From: Deltaproteobacteria bacterium IMCC39146
GTDB lineage: Bacteria > Desulfobacterota > Desulfuromonadia > Desulfuromonadales > BM103
Length of the DNA: 64,000 bases
Direction: 5' to 3'
NCBI GenBank assembly: GCA_030005635.1
Contig: JARUHP010000002.1
Coordinates: 158,892 to 222,891, forward strand
Positions 51,566-59,657 of this stretch are shown in pieces (the stretch's first letter is position 1; each line of letters begins with the position of its first letter). The translations under genes were made by a program, and so were the position numbers. The notes beneath the pieces were generated by a model. That model did no database searches and was not told where the DNA came from. It saw nothing but the letters and a program-made list of their open reading frames with translations.

Positions 51566-52183
51566 ATGCGCACTCTCTGGTTGGTCATATTTTTTATCAC
51601 CCTGATCTGGTCGGGGGTCGATCCCAAAGATTACCTCACCTGGGCGCTCGAGGTTGCACCGGCAGTGATCGGTTTTTTCATTCTACTGGCAACACGGAAC
51701 AGGTTTCCTTTGACATGTTTGACTTACACTTTAATCCTCTTTCATTGCGTCATCCTGATGGTGGGTGGGCATTACACCTATGCCGAAGTTCCACTCTTTG
51801 ACTGGCTTCGTGACTGGTTTGGACTGGAGAGGAACAATTACGATAAGGTTGGTCATTTCGTGCAGGGCTTCGTGCCAGCCATCATCGCTCGCGAAATTCT
51901 GATCCGTAAACAGGTGGTTTCCGGAAAAGGCTGGTTGGCGTTTGTTATTGTTTCTGCCTGTTTGGCAATCAGCGCATTTTACGAATTGATCGAGTGGTGG
52001 GTTGCTCTCATGTCCGGGGAGTCTGCAGAGGCTTTCCTTGGCACCCAGGGCTATATCTGGGATACCCAGTCGGATATGATGTACGCTTTAATCGGGACTA
52101 TTATGGCGCTGCTGCTGTTATCACGATGGCATGATAAGCAATTAAGCCGGTACGAGGAACGCGGGATGCGGGACGCGGTTTAA
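51566..52183 (+). CDS. DUF2238/YjdF-like integral membrane protein
   Basis: A 205-residue protein with about six hydrophobic segments. WSGVDPKDYLTWALEVAPAVIG, NNYDKVGHFVQGFVPAIIAREIL and YELIEWWVALMSGESAEAFLGTQGYIWDTQSDM, read in segments, are characteristic of the YjdF/DUF2238 family. Function is unknown. The last residues (EERGMRDAV) are encoded by a GGTACGAGGAACGCGG repeat arm and are probably not conserved. Confidence 0.82.
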   Translation: MRTLWLVIFFITLIWSGVDPKDYLTWALEVAPAVIGFFILLATRNRFPLTCLTYTLILFHCVILMVGGHYTYAEVPLFDWLRDWFGLERNNYDKVGHFVQGFVPAIIAREILIRKQVVSGKGWLAFVIVSACLAISAFYELIEWWVALMSGESAEAFLGTQGYIWDTQSDMMYALIGTIMALLLLSRWHDKQLSRYEERGMRDAV

Positions 52184-52269
52184 ATAATTTACACCAGAAG
52201 CACAAAAAGCCACGGAACTCCAAAGAGTGCCCGTGGCTTTTGTTTTAAGGTTTCCGCGTTCCCCGTACC
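52149..52269. terminator. Terminator nested inside a long inverted repeat
   Basis: Outer arms GGTACGAGGAACGCGG (52149-52164) and CCGCGTTCCCCGTACC (52254-52269) match with one mismatch. Inside is a terminator hairpin AGCCACGG / CCGTGGCT (52208-52238) followed by tttgtttt. It separates convergent genes. Confidence 0.8.
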
Positions 52270-52274
52270 TTTTT

Positions 52275-52661
52275 CTAAGGCGCAATCGGCATGTCGTAAT
52301 CAGTGATGACAGTATCCATCTTCAGCAGGAAACGACCGAATTGGTTAAAGGACATGCTGGCGGGTTTGACCAGAAAGAGGGCGACGATGCTGACGACGGC
52401 GGCGGCTGCGACCCAATTGAGGACCAGGTTACGCAATTCCCAGTTCGGCTCTTCAACTTCTTCGCTTTCTGTCTCTTCCTTCGCCGGCAGTTTCTCAGCC
52501 ATCTGTTTCATGATTTTCCCGGAGCTGAGAAAAATCACCGCAGAGATCGCAAACTGGGGAAGGATCTCCAGCGAAGCGTGTCCGGTTCCCAGCACGCCGG
52601 CATAAAATGCCAGCACACCGAGCCCGAGTAAGGTCATCTGGCGGCTAAGCTTCGCGTTCAT
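52275..52661 (-). CDS. Small membrane protein, unknown function
   Basis: 128 residues. Two N-terminal hydrophobic stretches (TLLGLGVLAFYAGVL and AISAVIFLSSGKIM) are followed by a charged cytoplasmic-like Glu/Lys segment (AEKLPAKEETESEEVEEP). One more membrane helix (LVLNWVAAAAVVSIVALFLV) precedes a C-terminal tail. I recognise no family. It shares the strand of the SatP-like gene, 60 bp downstream of it, and may be co-transcribed with it. Confidence 0.6.
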   Translation of the reverse strand: MNAKLSRQMTLLGLGVLAFYAGVLGTGHASLEILPQFAISAVIFLSSGKIMKQMAEKLPAKEETESEEVEEPNWELRNLVLNWVAAAAVVSIVALFLVKPASMSFNQFGRFLLKMDTVITDYDMPIAP

Positions 52662-52721
52662 AGGCTGAGAGTCTCTTTCCTGATAGTCATATTACAAAAT
52701 TATCGACAACCAGCTTGCGTG

Positions 52722-53501
52722 TCAAGAACGTATCTTGTCTGATGCGACCGCGGGCTGGAACAGGTGGATTGCCTCTTCGCCCATATGGCGTAAACCAAGG
52801 TAGATTCCAGGCAGGGCACTGGCCAATCCGATCAATCCCGCGCTGTGCAGGAATGATGTGTTCTGTGTCGCATGAGCCATCGCGAGAGTAAGCAGGAAAG
52901 CTGTCATCAGCGCGAAGACGACGCGGCTGATACGTACCAGCTGCTCCAACCCCTGGCAGACAATCAGGCTGAACATTCCCCACATGGCGAAATAGCCCAT
53001 CATTGGAATAGGACCTGGAACCGAGCCGTAACCCGCCCTTGGCAGTATGTCGAGAGCCAGAATTGAAAGCCAGAAGAGACCAAATCCGGTGAAGGCGATG
53101 GCGCGAAGAGGATTGCTTTTCAGAGCGTTCAAGCCAGCCGAAATCTGGCCAACGGCGCCCAGCATGATAATGATCGCCAGTAAGTGAAGGTTGATTGACA
53201 GCAGCGGTAGCTTGTCTGCAGCATAGCATGCTGCCGTGACGCCATAACTGAAAAGACCAAGAACCGGAATGTTGTTGCAAAGAGCCGCAGGTCTTGCCGG
53301 AGACGGCTGCTTGACAACTGGTAAAGCCGGTTCCTGCTCGACGAGACGGTCTGTTAATTCGCAGTATTTTTGGCAGGTGTCGTACTGGCACGAGCAGAAC
53401 TTGATGATCATGCTGGCATCGTGGGATGAAATATAGCCGCAACCGACGTCGCAGGCATCCTCATCGAGGTCAAAGTAGGGGCAGACCGCTGTGTCTTTCA
53501 T
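52722..53501 (-). CDS. SatP/YaaH (GPR1/FUN34)-like acetate transporter with Cys-rich N-terminal domain
   Basis: A 259-residue protein. Residues about 1-60 hold seven Cys (CPYF, ACDVGCGYIS, FCSCQYDTCQKYC) and look like a soluble metal or redox domain. From about 80 on, six membrane segments match the acetate uptake family: IPVLGLFSYGVTA (NPAPLGL-like), GQISAGLNALKSNPLRAIAFTGFGLFWL, and HSAGLIGLASALPGIYLGL. The start at 53501 has AGGAGG 5 bases upstream. The promoter has -24/-12 and enhancer-type sites (53615-53775) shared with the OFA transporter; the adjacent sigma-54 system is the likely regulator. Confidence 0.75.
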   Translation of the reverse strand: MKDTAVCPYFDLDEDACDVGCGYISSHDASMIIKFCSCQYDTCQKYCELTDRLVEQEPALPVVKQPSPARPAALCNNIPVLGLFSYGVTAACYAADKLPLLSINLHLLAIIIMLGAVGQISAGLNALKSNPLRAIAFTGFGLFWLSILALDILPRAGYGSVPGPIPMMGYFAMWGMFSLIVCQGLEQLVRISRVVFALMTAFLLTLAMAHATQNTSFLHSAGLIGLASALPGIYLGLRHMGEEAIHLFQPAVASDKIRS

Positions 53502-53549
53502 TTTCGCCTCCTGCATCGGTTTTCATTCGATGGCATCTTGTGAAAAAGT

Positions 53550-53589
53550 GGGCCCGGCCTTTCGGCAACACTGAAACTAGGCCGGACCC
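53550..53589 (-). promoter_or_regulatory. GC-rich hairpin in the leader of the SatP-like gene
   Basis: On the minus strand GGGTCCGGCCT pairs with AGGCCGGGCCC across an 18-nt loop, between the predicted transcription start (about 53604) and the ATG. No T-tract. It may be a stabilising leader hairpin or attenuator. Confidence 0.5.
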
Positions 53590-53614
53590 CATTGGAGTCA
53601 CGAGATACTTAAAG

Positions 53615-53632
53615 AGCAAGGCGTATACCAAA
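53615..53632 (-). promoter_or_regulatory. Predicted sigma-54 (-24/-12) promoter of the SatP-like gene
   Basis: Minus-strand TTTGGTATACGCCTTGCT, with GG and GC in RpoN register. It shares TTTGGTATACG-N2-TTGC with 45064-45081. It gives a leader of about 100 nt. Confidence 0.75.
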
Positions 53633-53729
53633 AGCAGTTCTGAAAAGATATTCCAGCGCTAATCTAGTTATTACGGGGTGTTATGTTTGTATTGTGTGCG
53701 AGGGATGGTTGCCGCCATGAAGGCTATAT

Positions 53730-53775
53730 TTGCAGATTTGCAAATATGATGAAATTCGCTTTTGCATAAATGCAA
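53730..53775. promoter_or_regulatory. Paired TTGCA-N4-TGCAA activator sites upstream of the SatP-like gene
   Basis: TTGCA-GATT-TGCAA (53730-53743, arms extended to ATATTTGCA) and TTGCA-TAAA-TGCAA (53762-53775) start 32 bp apart, three helical turns. They lie about 100-145 bp upstream of the -24/-12 element. The remaining sequence of 53502-53870 shows no gene. Confidence 0.75.
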
Positions 53776-53870
53776 ACAGGGCAACAGTGAAGTTTATGCG
53801 CTGCTTCGGGCAAGGAAAGTCTTTGTGTGGTAGGGACGAAATGATTTTATCCCCAGCTCCCAGCAGAACC

Positions 53871-55238
53871 TTATTCAATGTCGTTCTTGTTGATACCGTA
53901 CTTTTTAAGCTTGCGGTAGATGGTCGCCATGTTCATGCCAGCCTCGGCCGCTGCTTCCTCAACGTTGCTGCCATGTTTGCGCAGCAGTCGGGTCAGGTAA
54001 TCGGTTTCGAAGATACTGAGCGCCGAGGTGTAGTCTGCCTGGTCTCCCGATTGAACGGATTGATCTGTCTCTATCAGCTGTGCAAGCTCAGGCAAACCGA
54101 TGTAGTTGCCGCTTGAAATAGCCATGGTTGCTTCAATGACGTTGCAGAGTTGGCGAATGTTGCCAGGCCATGCATATGAGCGTAAAGCTTCCATCGCTTC
54201 AGGGGTCAACCCTTTGAATTCGGTGTCGAATTTGACGTTCTGTTCGCGGATGAAATGAGCAGTCAGTAGCGGGATGTCGTCCTTGCGGTCTCGCAATGGC
54301 GGCAAGTGGAGATTGATGACATTCAGCCGGTAGAAGAGGTCTTCGCGGAAAATGCCTGCAGAGACTTCTGCGCTTAAATCAGAATTGGTCGCTGAGATAA
54401 TCCGCACATCCACCTTGGTGGGGGTTGTGTCGCCCAGGCGGCAAAACTCCTGCTCCTGGAGAAAGCGCAAGAGGGTCTTCTGCATGCTCAAGGGCAGGTT
54501 GCCAACTTCATCGAGAAAGAGGGTGCCGCCATTGGCTGCGTCAAGCAGCCCTTTACGGTTTTCCAACGCTCCGGTAAAGGCTCCCTTGCGGTAACCAAAG
54601 AGCTCGCTTTCCAGAATATTCTCCGGCAGTGCTCCACAATTGACGGCGATAAAGCGATGATTACGTCTGGATGAATTATGGTGTACGGCCTGGGCTATCA
54701 GCTCTTTACCGGTCCCCGACTCCCCGGTGATCAAGACCGAGGTGTCGCGAACAGCTACTTTGCCCACCTTTTCCAATAACGCCCGGATGGAGGGTGCCAC
54801 GCCGATAATGTTCTCAAACGTGAACTGGCTTGAGAGGTCCTCGCGCAGCCCACGGTTCTCTTCGACCAGTTCGTGGTGTTGCAGCGCGTTTTTGACCCGG
54901 TAGATCAGCTCGTCGGGTTCAAAGGGTTTGGTCAGCATGTCATAAGCACCACGGCGGAGCGCCTGAATCGACATTTCCACCGTCGCATAGGCAGTGATCA
55001 TGATGATCGGCACCTCCGGATCGCGATTACGAACGTGTTTCAGCACCTCAAGACCATCCATTTCCGGCATCTTGATATCGCTGATAATCAGGTCATAATC
55101 ACCGGCGGCAAATTCGGCAACCGCCTGAACCGGGCGCGTGAAGCTCTTCACCAGGTAGCCCTGGTCCTTGAGCACTGCCTCCATCATGCGACAGAGTCCC
55201 TTTTCATTGTCGATCAACATAATGCGCTGAGGCGCCAT
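53871..55238 (-). CDS. NtrC-family sigma-54-dependent response regulator
   Basis: A 455-residue enhancer-binding protein. The receiver domain (about 1-120) has the phospho-acceptor Asp in LIISDIKMPEMDGLE and TKPFEPDEL. The central AAA+ domain (about 140-375) has Walker A GESGTGKE, the sigma-54-contacting GAFTGA loop and Walker B GGTLFLDEVG. A Fis-type helix-turn-helix ends the protein (EEAAAEAGMNMATIYRKLKKYG). The start overlaps the kinase stop by one base. It very likely binds the TTGCA-N4-TGCAA pairs at 53.7 and 44.8 kb. Confidence 0.96.
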   Translation of the reverse strand: MAPQRIMLIDNEKGLCRMMEAVLKDQGYLVKSFTRPVQAVAEFAAGDYDLIISDIKMPEMDGLEVLKHVRNRDPEVPIIMITAYATVEMSIQALRRGAYDMLTKPFEPDELIYRVKNALQHHELVEENRGLREDLSSQFTFENIIGVAPSIRALLEKVGKVAVRDTSVLITGESGTGKELIAQAVHHNSSRRNHRFIAVNCGALPENILESELFGYRKGAFTGALENRKGLLDAANGGTLFLDEVGNLPLSMQKTLLRFLQEQEFCRLGDTTPTKVDVRIISATNSDLSAEVSAGIFREDLFYRLNVINLHLPPLRDRKDDIPLLTAHFIREQNVKFDTEFKGLTPEAMEALRSYAWPGNIRQLCNVIEATMAISSGNYIGLPELAQLIETDQSVQSGDQADYTSALSIFETDYLTRLLRKHGSNVEEAAAEAGMNMATIYRKLKKYGINKNDIE

Positions 55239-57202
55239 TAGAATTCCTCCCGGACAAGTGGCAGGCGAATAGTGACGGTCGTTCCCTGATTCAGGCGACT
55301 GGTCATCTGGATGCTGCCGTGATGCTGTTCAATGATTTGCCTGGTGATCGCCAGACCGAGCCCGGTTCCGCGATCTTTAGTCGTGTAGAAGGGTTCGAAA
55401 ATACGCTCAAGATCCGCTTCGTCAATGCCGCAACCGGAGTCGGCAAAGGTCATCACCACATCGTCCTCTTCCCGGTAGGTACTTACAGTGAGTATGCCCC
55501 CATCCTCCATGGCTGCTCCGGCATTGAGGATCAGGTTGATTGCCACTTGGCGAATCTGGTCACCGTCGATCAGAAGTTCTGGCAAACCATCAGTAAATTT
55601 CCTGTCGATTTTTACGCTATGCATATCGGTGTGGTTGGCAGCAAAGCTGACGATCTGGTCGAGCAACTGGTTGAGGTCGATTTCTGAAAACTCAGGCTGC
55701 GGTGTACGCGCGTAGTTAAGCAGATCCTGAACGATCTTCTTGCAACGTTTGCTCTCCCGTTTAATCTCGTGGATAAAGTGGTGATTTGGGTCTTCCGGAT
55801 CGAGCTTGTTCTCGAGGTAACCAGCGTAGCCGAGAATGACACCGAGGGGGTTGTTGATCTCGTGTGCGACTCCTGAAGAAAGGATGCCTAGGGAGGCCAT
55901 CTTGCCTTGCTGAGCGAGGCTGGCTTCCAGTTCGCGATTGCGTTGCAGGCTACTGGTCATGCGGTTAAAGGTGACGGCCAGTTCTCCAAGCTCATCGCCG
56001 CTGGTGATCTCCATCTGGCGATGGAACTGACCGCGCTTGATGTCACGGATCACTGATGTCATGTGACGGATCGGGTCGGAGAGGACCTTGGCGGCCAGAA
56101 AAACCAGTAGAAGGGCAATCGTGCCGACCAGGAGAGAGATAACTCCGAGGCTGCCGAGAATCCGGCCCTTGATCAGGTTGGTCTCCTGGTAAAACTCATC
56201 TTCATAGGAACCGACGGCGACGATCCAATCCCAGGGCTGATAGTGCAGGTAGCGGACGATTTTGCGACGGGCCTTCTTCTCACCAGGGTTCTGCCAGGGG
56301 TATCGAATCCACCCTTCGCGTTGTTTGCACATGCGTTCGATAAAGAGTGTACCGTCCGAATCCTTAGAGGCGAAAATGTTTTCACCTTCTGCTTCGGGGT
56401 GGATGGTCAGCGTTCCTTTACGATCCATGCAGTAGATGTAGCCGGTTTGGCCGACCAGTTTGGAATTGATCCTGTTTTTGAGTTCTGTAAAAGCCTGCTG
56501 CTCGGCGGCGGGATTCTCGTAGGTCTCTTCCAGGTAGCCCCCGGTGGCGATAATCCAGTCCCAGGGCTTATAGTAACGATAGACCACCATCTTCTGACGG
56601 GCGACACTGTCACCAAGCTCCGCATTACGCCAGGGATAGATGATTGTCAGTAGCTTTTCGGGAGATGTTTTCGTCGCCGCTTTGCACATGGTGCGGATGA
56701 AACGTCTGCCATCTTCATCTGTTTCGCTATAGACGTTTTCACCCTCCCGGGCAATGTGCACAGCCAGGTCACCTTTGCTGGTCATGGCGTAGATGTAGCC
56801 GGACTCTCCAACCTGAACCCTCTTCAAGGCACTGCGAGCCGCCTGTTTGGCACTTTCGATATCAATCTCACCGTTGCGGAACTGTTTATCCTGGACCTCG
56901 ACCATGCCGTAGGCGAGATTGGTCAGGCTGGCCAACTCCTGTTCGGTAGCGGCTTTCTTGTCTTCACGGTAGACCTGGAATTGTTGATTGTGTGCATCGA
57001 GCAGGTCGATGGTGAAGGCGGCCATGTGGTCGAGATCGTCCATGCTGGTCTGGGTGATGCCGAGGTGTGCCTGACGGTATGCGATCCAGCCGACCACCGT
57101 GCCCACCACGAAAAGCGGGATCAACACCAGTGGCAGGACGACGACAGTCATCTTCCAGCGGATTTTAAGGTTGTTGACAAATTTAAAAAGGTGACGGCTC
57201 AT
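55238..57202 (-). CDS. Sensor histidine kinase with tandem Cache domains
   Basis: A 654-residue kinase. The N-terminal helix (VVVLPLVLIPLFVVGTVVGW) is followed by a periplasmic region with two sCache_2-type domains (about 100-235 and 240-340). Each has a G-x-IY-M-x-KG and a YY/HYQPWDWII motif. A second membrane helix, a HAMP domain, the H-box GVAHEINNPLGVILGY and a HATPase domain with DSGCGI and GTGLGLAI follow. Cache domains of this type bind small carboxylates or related metabolites. It is co-transcribed with its sigma-54 partner. Confidence 0.94.
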   Translation of the reverse strand: MSRHLFKFVNNLKIRWKMTVVVLPLVLIPLFVVGTVVGWIAYRQAHLGITQTSMDDLDHMAAFTIDLLDAHNQQFQVYREDKKAATEQELASLTNLAYGMVEVQDKQFRNGEIDIESAKQAARSALKRVQVGESGYIYAMTSKGDLAVHIAREGENVYSETDEDGRRFIRTMCKAATKTSPEKLLTIIYPWRNAELGDSVARQKMVVYRYYKPWDWIIATGGYLEETYENPAAEQQAFTELKNRINSKLVGQTGYIYCMDRKGTLTIHPEAEGENIFASKDSDGTLFIERMCKQREGWIRYPWQNPGEKKARRKIVRYLHYQPWDWIVAVGSYEDEFYQETNLIKGRILGSLGVISLLVGTIALLLVFLAAKVLSDPIRHMTSVIRDIKRGQFHRQMEITSGDELGELAVTFNRMTSSLQRNRELEASLAQQGKMASLGILSSGVAHEINNPLGVILGYAGYLENKLDPEDPNHHFIHEIKRESKRCKKIVQDLLNYARTPQPEFSEIDLNQLLDQIVSFAANHTDMHSVKIDRKFTDGLPELLIDGDQIRQVAINLILNAGAAMEDGGILTVSTYREEDDVVMTFADSGCGIDEADLERIFEPFYTTKDRGTGLGLAITRQIIEQHHGSIQMTSRLNQGTTVTIRLPLVREEF

Positions 57203-57296
57203 AATCGCATTAACTCAGGTTTAGAAACGAGGCGATTATGAGGTATGCGGTATGGAAAAGCAAGAGCGGTATCGTTCTGGAAGTGATAAGAGCAGG

Positions 57297-57372
57297 TGAG
57301 GGGTGAAGGGTCCATGGTAAAGGGTAAAGGGTAAAAGGTTGATCAGCCTTTACCCTTGCACCTTGAACCCAA
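57297..57372. repeat. Degenerate GGGTAAAGGGTAAAGGG-type inverted repeat
   Basis: ggtgaagggtccatggtaaagg and gtaaagggtaaaagg on the left pair with cctttacccttgcaccttgaaccc on the right. It lies between the kinase gene and the RNA methyltransferase gene, upstream of the former and downstream of the latter. Confidence 0.55.
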
Positions 57373-57382
57373 GCAGTTAATT

Positions 57383-58504
57383 TCAATAGAGTTCATACTT
57401 CAGCAAACGACATTCAATCGGCCCATTATAGAGCACGATGCGGCGGGAGGCTTTCAGACCGACCTGTTTGGCGAGGGCAAGGTTGCCGGTAAAAACCCAT
57501 GCAGTCCAGCCTTTCCAGTTCTGTTTGAAGGTGTCGCCGATTTTGCGGTAGAAGGCCGTAAGCTCTTCTTCGTTGCCAAGGCGCTCACCATAAGGTGGGT
57601 TGCAGATCAGTGTGCCTTGTGAGGCGGGCGCTTCCAGTTTGGCAAAGTCGTTGTAAGACCAACGGATCTTTGCTCCGATACCGGCGCTGTCGGCGTTACG
57701 TCTGGCCAAGTCGACGGCACGCTTGTCGCGGTCACTGCCGAAGATTAAATTGGCCGGTAGCTCTCTCTTTGTTGTCTCAGCTTCTTCGAGCAAATTGTTC
57801 CAGAGTGCGGCGTTGAAATCCGGCCAGCGCTGAAAACCAAAGTCGGGAGAGAGCAAGCCAGCCGCATGGTTGCTGGCGAGCTGGGCGGCTTCAAGGGGTA
57901 GGCTGCCGGAGCCGCACATGGGGTCGACAAAGGGAGACGTCTGGTCCCAGCCGGTCAGGGCGACGAGGCCGGCGGCGAGGGTTTCCTTAAGCGGTGCAAT
58001 CGTTGGATCGCGACGATAGCCACGTTTATGCAGACCGGTGCCGGCCAGGTCGAGGCTGATGGTGCACTGGTTGCGTGCCAGGTGCATATTAATGCGCAGG
58101 TCTGGATCCTTAGCATCAACGTTTGGTCGCTGGCCGGTTCTATCCCTGATCTTGTCGACAATGGCGTCTTTGGTTTTCAAAGCGGCAAAATGAGAGTGGG
58201 TGATCTCCGAATCGCGCAACTTGGCTCCAACGGCCAGGGTCATCTCCGAAGTCATCAGCTCGTCCCAGTTGAGAGCATAGACACCTTCGTAGAGAGCCTC
58301 CTCGGAAGGGCAGGGAAAGCTGGCTATCGGCTGCAGAACCCGATTGGCAGTGCGCAGCCAGAGACAGGCTTTGTAGCCGTCTTTAAAGGTGCCGCTGAAA
58401 TTAACACCGCCGTTGCCCGGGACGACATCGCGGGTGCCCAGAGCGATCAGTTCGGCGGCGAGCACGTCTTCGAGTCCCTTAGTGGTTGTAGCAAAAAACT
58501 TCAT
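57383..58504 (-). CDS. THUMP-domain RNA guanine-N2 methyltransferase (RlmL N-terminal/YpsC-like)
   Basis: A 373-residue protein. The N-terminal KFFATTTKGLEDVLAAELIALG and a THUMP domain (about 45-155) bind RNA. The methyltransferase domain (about 165-373) has PFVDPMCGSGSLPLEAA and the catalytic NPPYGERLG. This is the size and layout of the m2G methylase of 23S rRNA without the fused RlmK half. The start at 58504 (MKFFATT) is chosen because the upstream extension lies in the previous gene's 3' end. Confidence 0.88.
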   Translation of the reverse strand: MKFFATTTKGLEDVLAAELIALGTRDVVPGNGGVNFSGTFKDGYKACLWLRTANRVLQPIASFPCPSEEALYEGVYALNWDELMTSEMTLAVGAKLRDSEITHSHFAALKTKDAIVDKIRDRTGQRPNVDAKDPDLRINMHLARNQCTISLDLAGTGLHKRGYRRDPTIAPLKETLAAGLVALTGWDQTSPFVDPMCGSGSLPLEAAQLASNHAAGLLSPDFGFQRWPDFNAALWNNLLEEAETTKRELPANLIFGSDRDKRAVDLARRNADSAGIGAKIRWSYNDFAKLEAPASQGTLICNPPYGERLGNEEELTAFYRKIGDTFKQNWKGWTAWVFTGNLALAKQVGLKASRRIVLYNGPIECRLLKYELY

Positions 58505-58523
58505 TTTTGACTTTCGTTGGCAG

Positions 58524-59657
58524 TTAATGCGGTCGATCAATTTCGAGCGCGGTTTCCGGCAGGCGGAAGGTTCGGCGGTAGGCGCGAATCTCCAGCAGGG
58601 TGATTTTGATAATGCTGACGATCGGCACACCGATGATCATGCCGATAATTCCGTAGAACTTGCCACCGACGATGATGGCGAAGAAGACCAGCAAGGGATG
58701 CAGATTGGAGACCCTGGAGATAAGAACCGGGATCAGGATAAAGTTGTCGATCAGGACCTGGGCAATGAGGATATAGAGAATGACAATCCACCAGAACTGA
58801 CCACCCGCACCAAGATCGACGAAGGCAATCAGAATGCCGGGAACCATGCCGATAATTGGTCCGATATAAGGGATCAGGTTGGTGACGCCGGCAAAAATGC
58901 CGAGCATGGGCGCATAGCGGATGTCAGTCAGCGACAGCCCCACTGTGATGACCAGGCCGACGATGATGGCTTCTATGATCCTGCCACGTATGAAGTGGGC
59001 GAGTTGACGACTGATCAGGTAGGAGAGGTCGCGAATCATCTCGAAATGTCGATTCGGGGCGAGGGCTACGCAGGAGCGCATGATCTTGCGCCCGTCACGC
59101 AGGAAAAAGAAAGTAAAGAGCGGAACGATCACCATCAGACCGCCGACTTTCATGGCGGATTGCGGAGTTTGCGCCAGGATGGCCGCCATCAACTGTTCTG
59201 CCCAGATGCGCACTTTGGTCGGGAACGCATAACTTTCAATCATCGGGAAGCGTTCGTGCAGGCCGGCCATGAGGTTCTTCAGTGACTCGATCGCCTGCGC
59301 AGTATAGCGCGGGAAATCGGTTCGCATGTTACTCCAGAATTCCTGCCAGTGTGGAGTCAGCCAGAGGGCTGCCAGAAAGAGCAGTCCCAGTGTCAGGATA
59401 TAAACAATGAATATGCTGCCGGTGCGAGTACAGAGCCTTTCCATCTGGTTGACCAGGGGGTCGAGGAGAAAAGAGAGCACCAGCGATAAGAGGAGTGGCA
59501 GAAAAAGGACAGAAAAGGCCGCTTGGGAAAGACCGGTCAGTGATGAAGCCGATGAATAGACTGCCAGGCCGCTGGCGATCGCCGCGCTGAGAACCAGGAA
59601 GGCCAAAGCCACCTGGCCACGAGTCCAGCAGCGAGGATTCTGAACGACGCTGCTCAT
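58524..59657 (-). CDS. AI-2E/PerM-family transporter
   Basis: A 377-residue membrane protein with about eight hydrophobic segments. LLLSLVLSFLLDPLVNQMER in the N-terminal part, NLIPYIGPIIGMVPGILIAF and the C-terminal GKFYGIIGMIIGVPIVSIIKI define the family. Members export autoinducer-2 or act as ion antiporters; which applies here is unknown. It overlaps the cNMP-domain gene by 4 bp and precedes the RNA methyltransferase gene by 19 bp. Confidence 0.9.
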   Translation of the reverse strand: MSSVVQNPRCWTRGQVALAFLVLSAAIASGLAVYSSASSLTGLSQAAFSVLFLPLLLSLVLSFLLDPLVNQMERLCTRTGSIFIVYILTLGLLFLAALWLTPHWQEFWSNMRTDFPRYTAQAIESLKNLMAGLHERFPMIESYAFPTKVRIWAEQLMAAILAQTPQSAMKVGGLMVIVPLFTFFFLRDGRKIMRSCVALAPNRHFEMIRDLSYLISRQLAHFIRGRIIEAIIVGLVITVGLSLTDIRYAPMLGIFAGVTNLIPYIGPIIGMVPGILIAFVDLGAGGQFWWIVILYILIAQVLIDNFILIPVLISRVSNLHPLLVFFAIIVGGKFYGIIGMIIGVPIVSIIKITLLEIRAYRRTFRLPETALEIDRPH

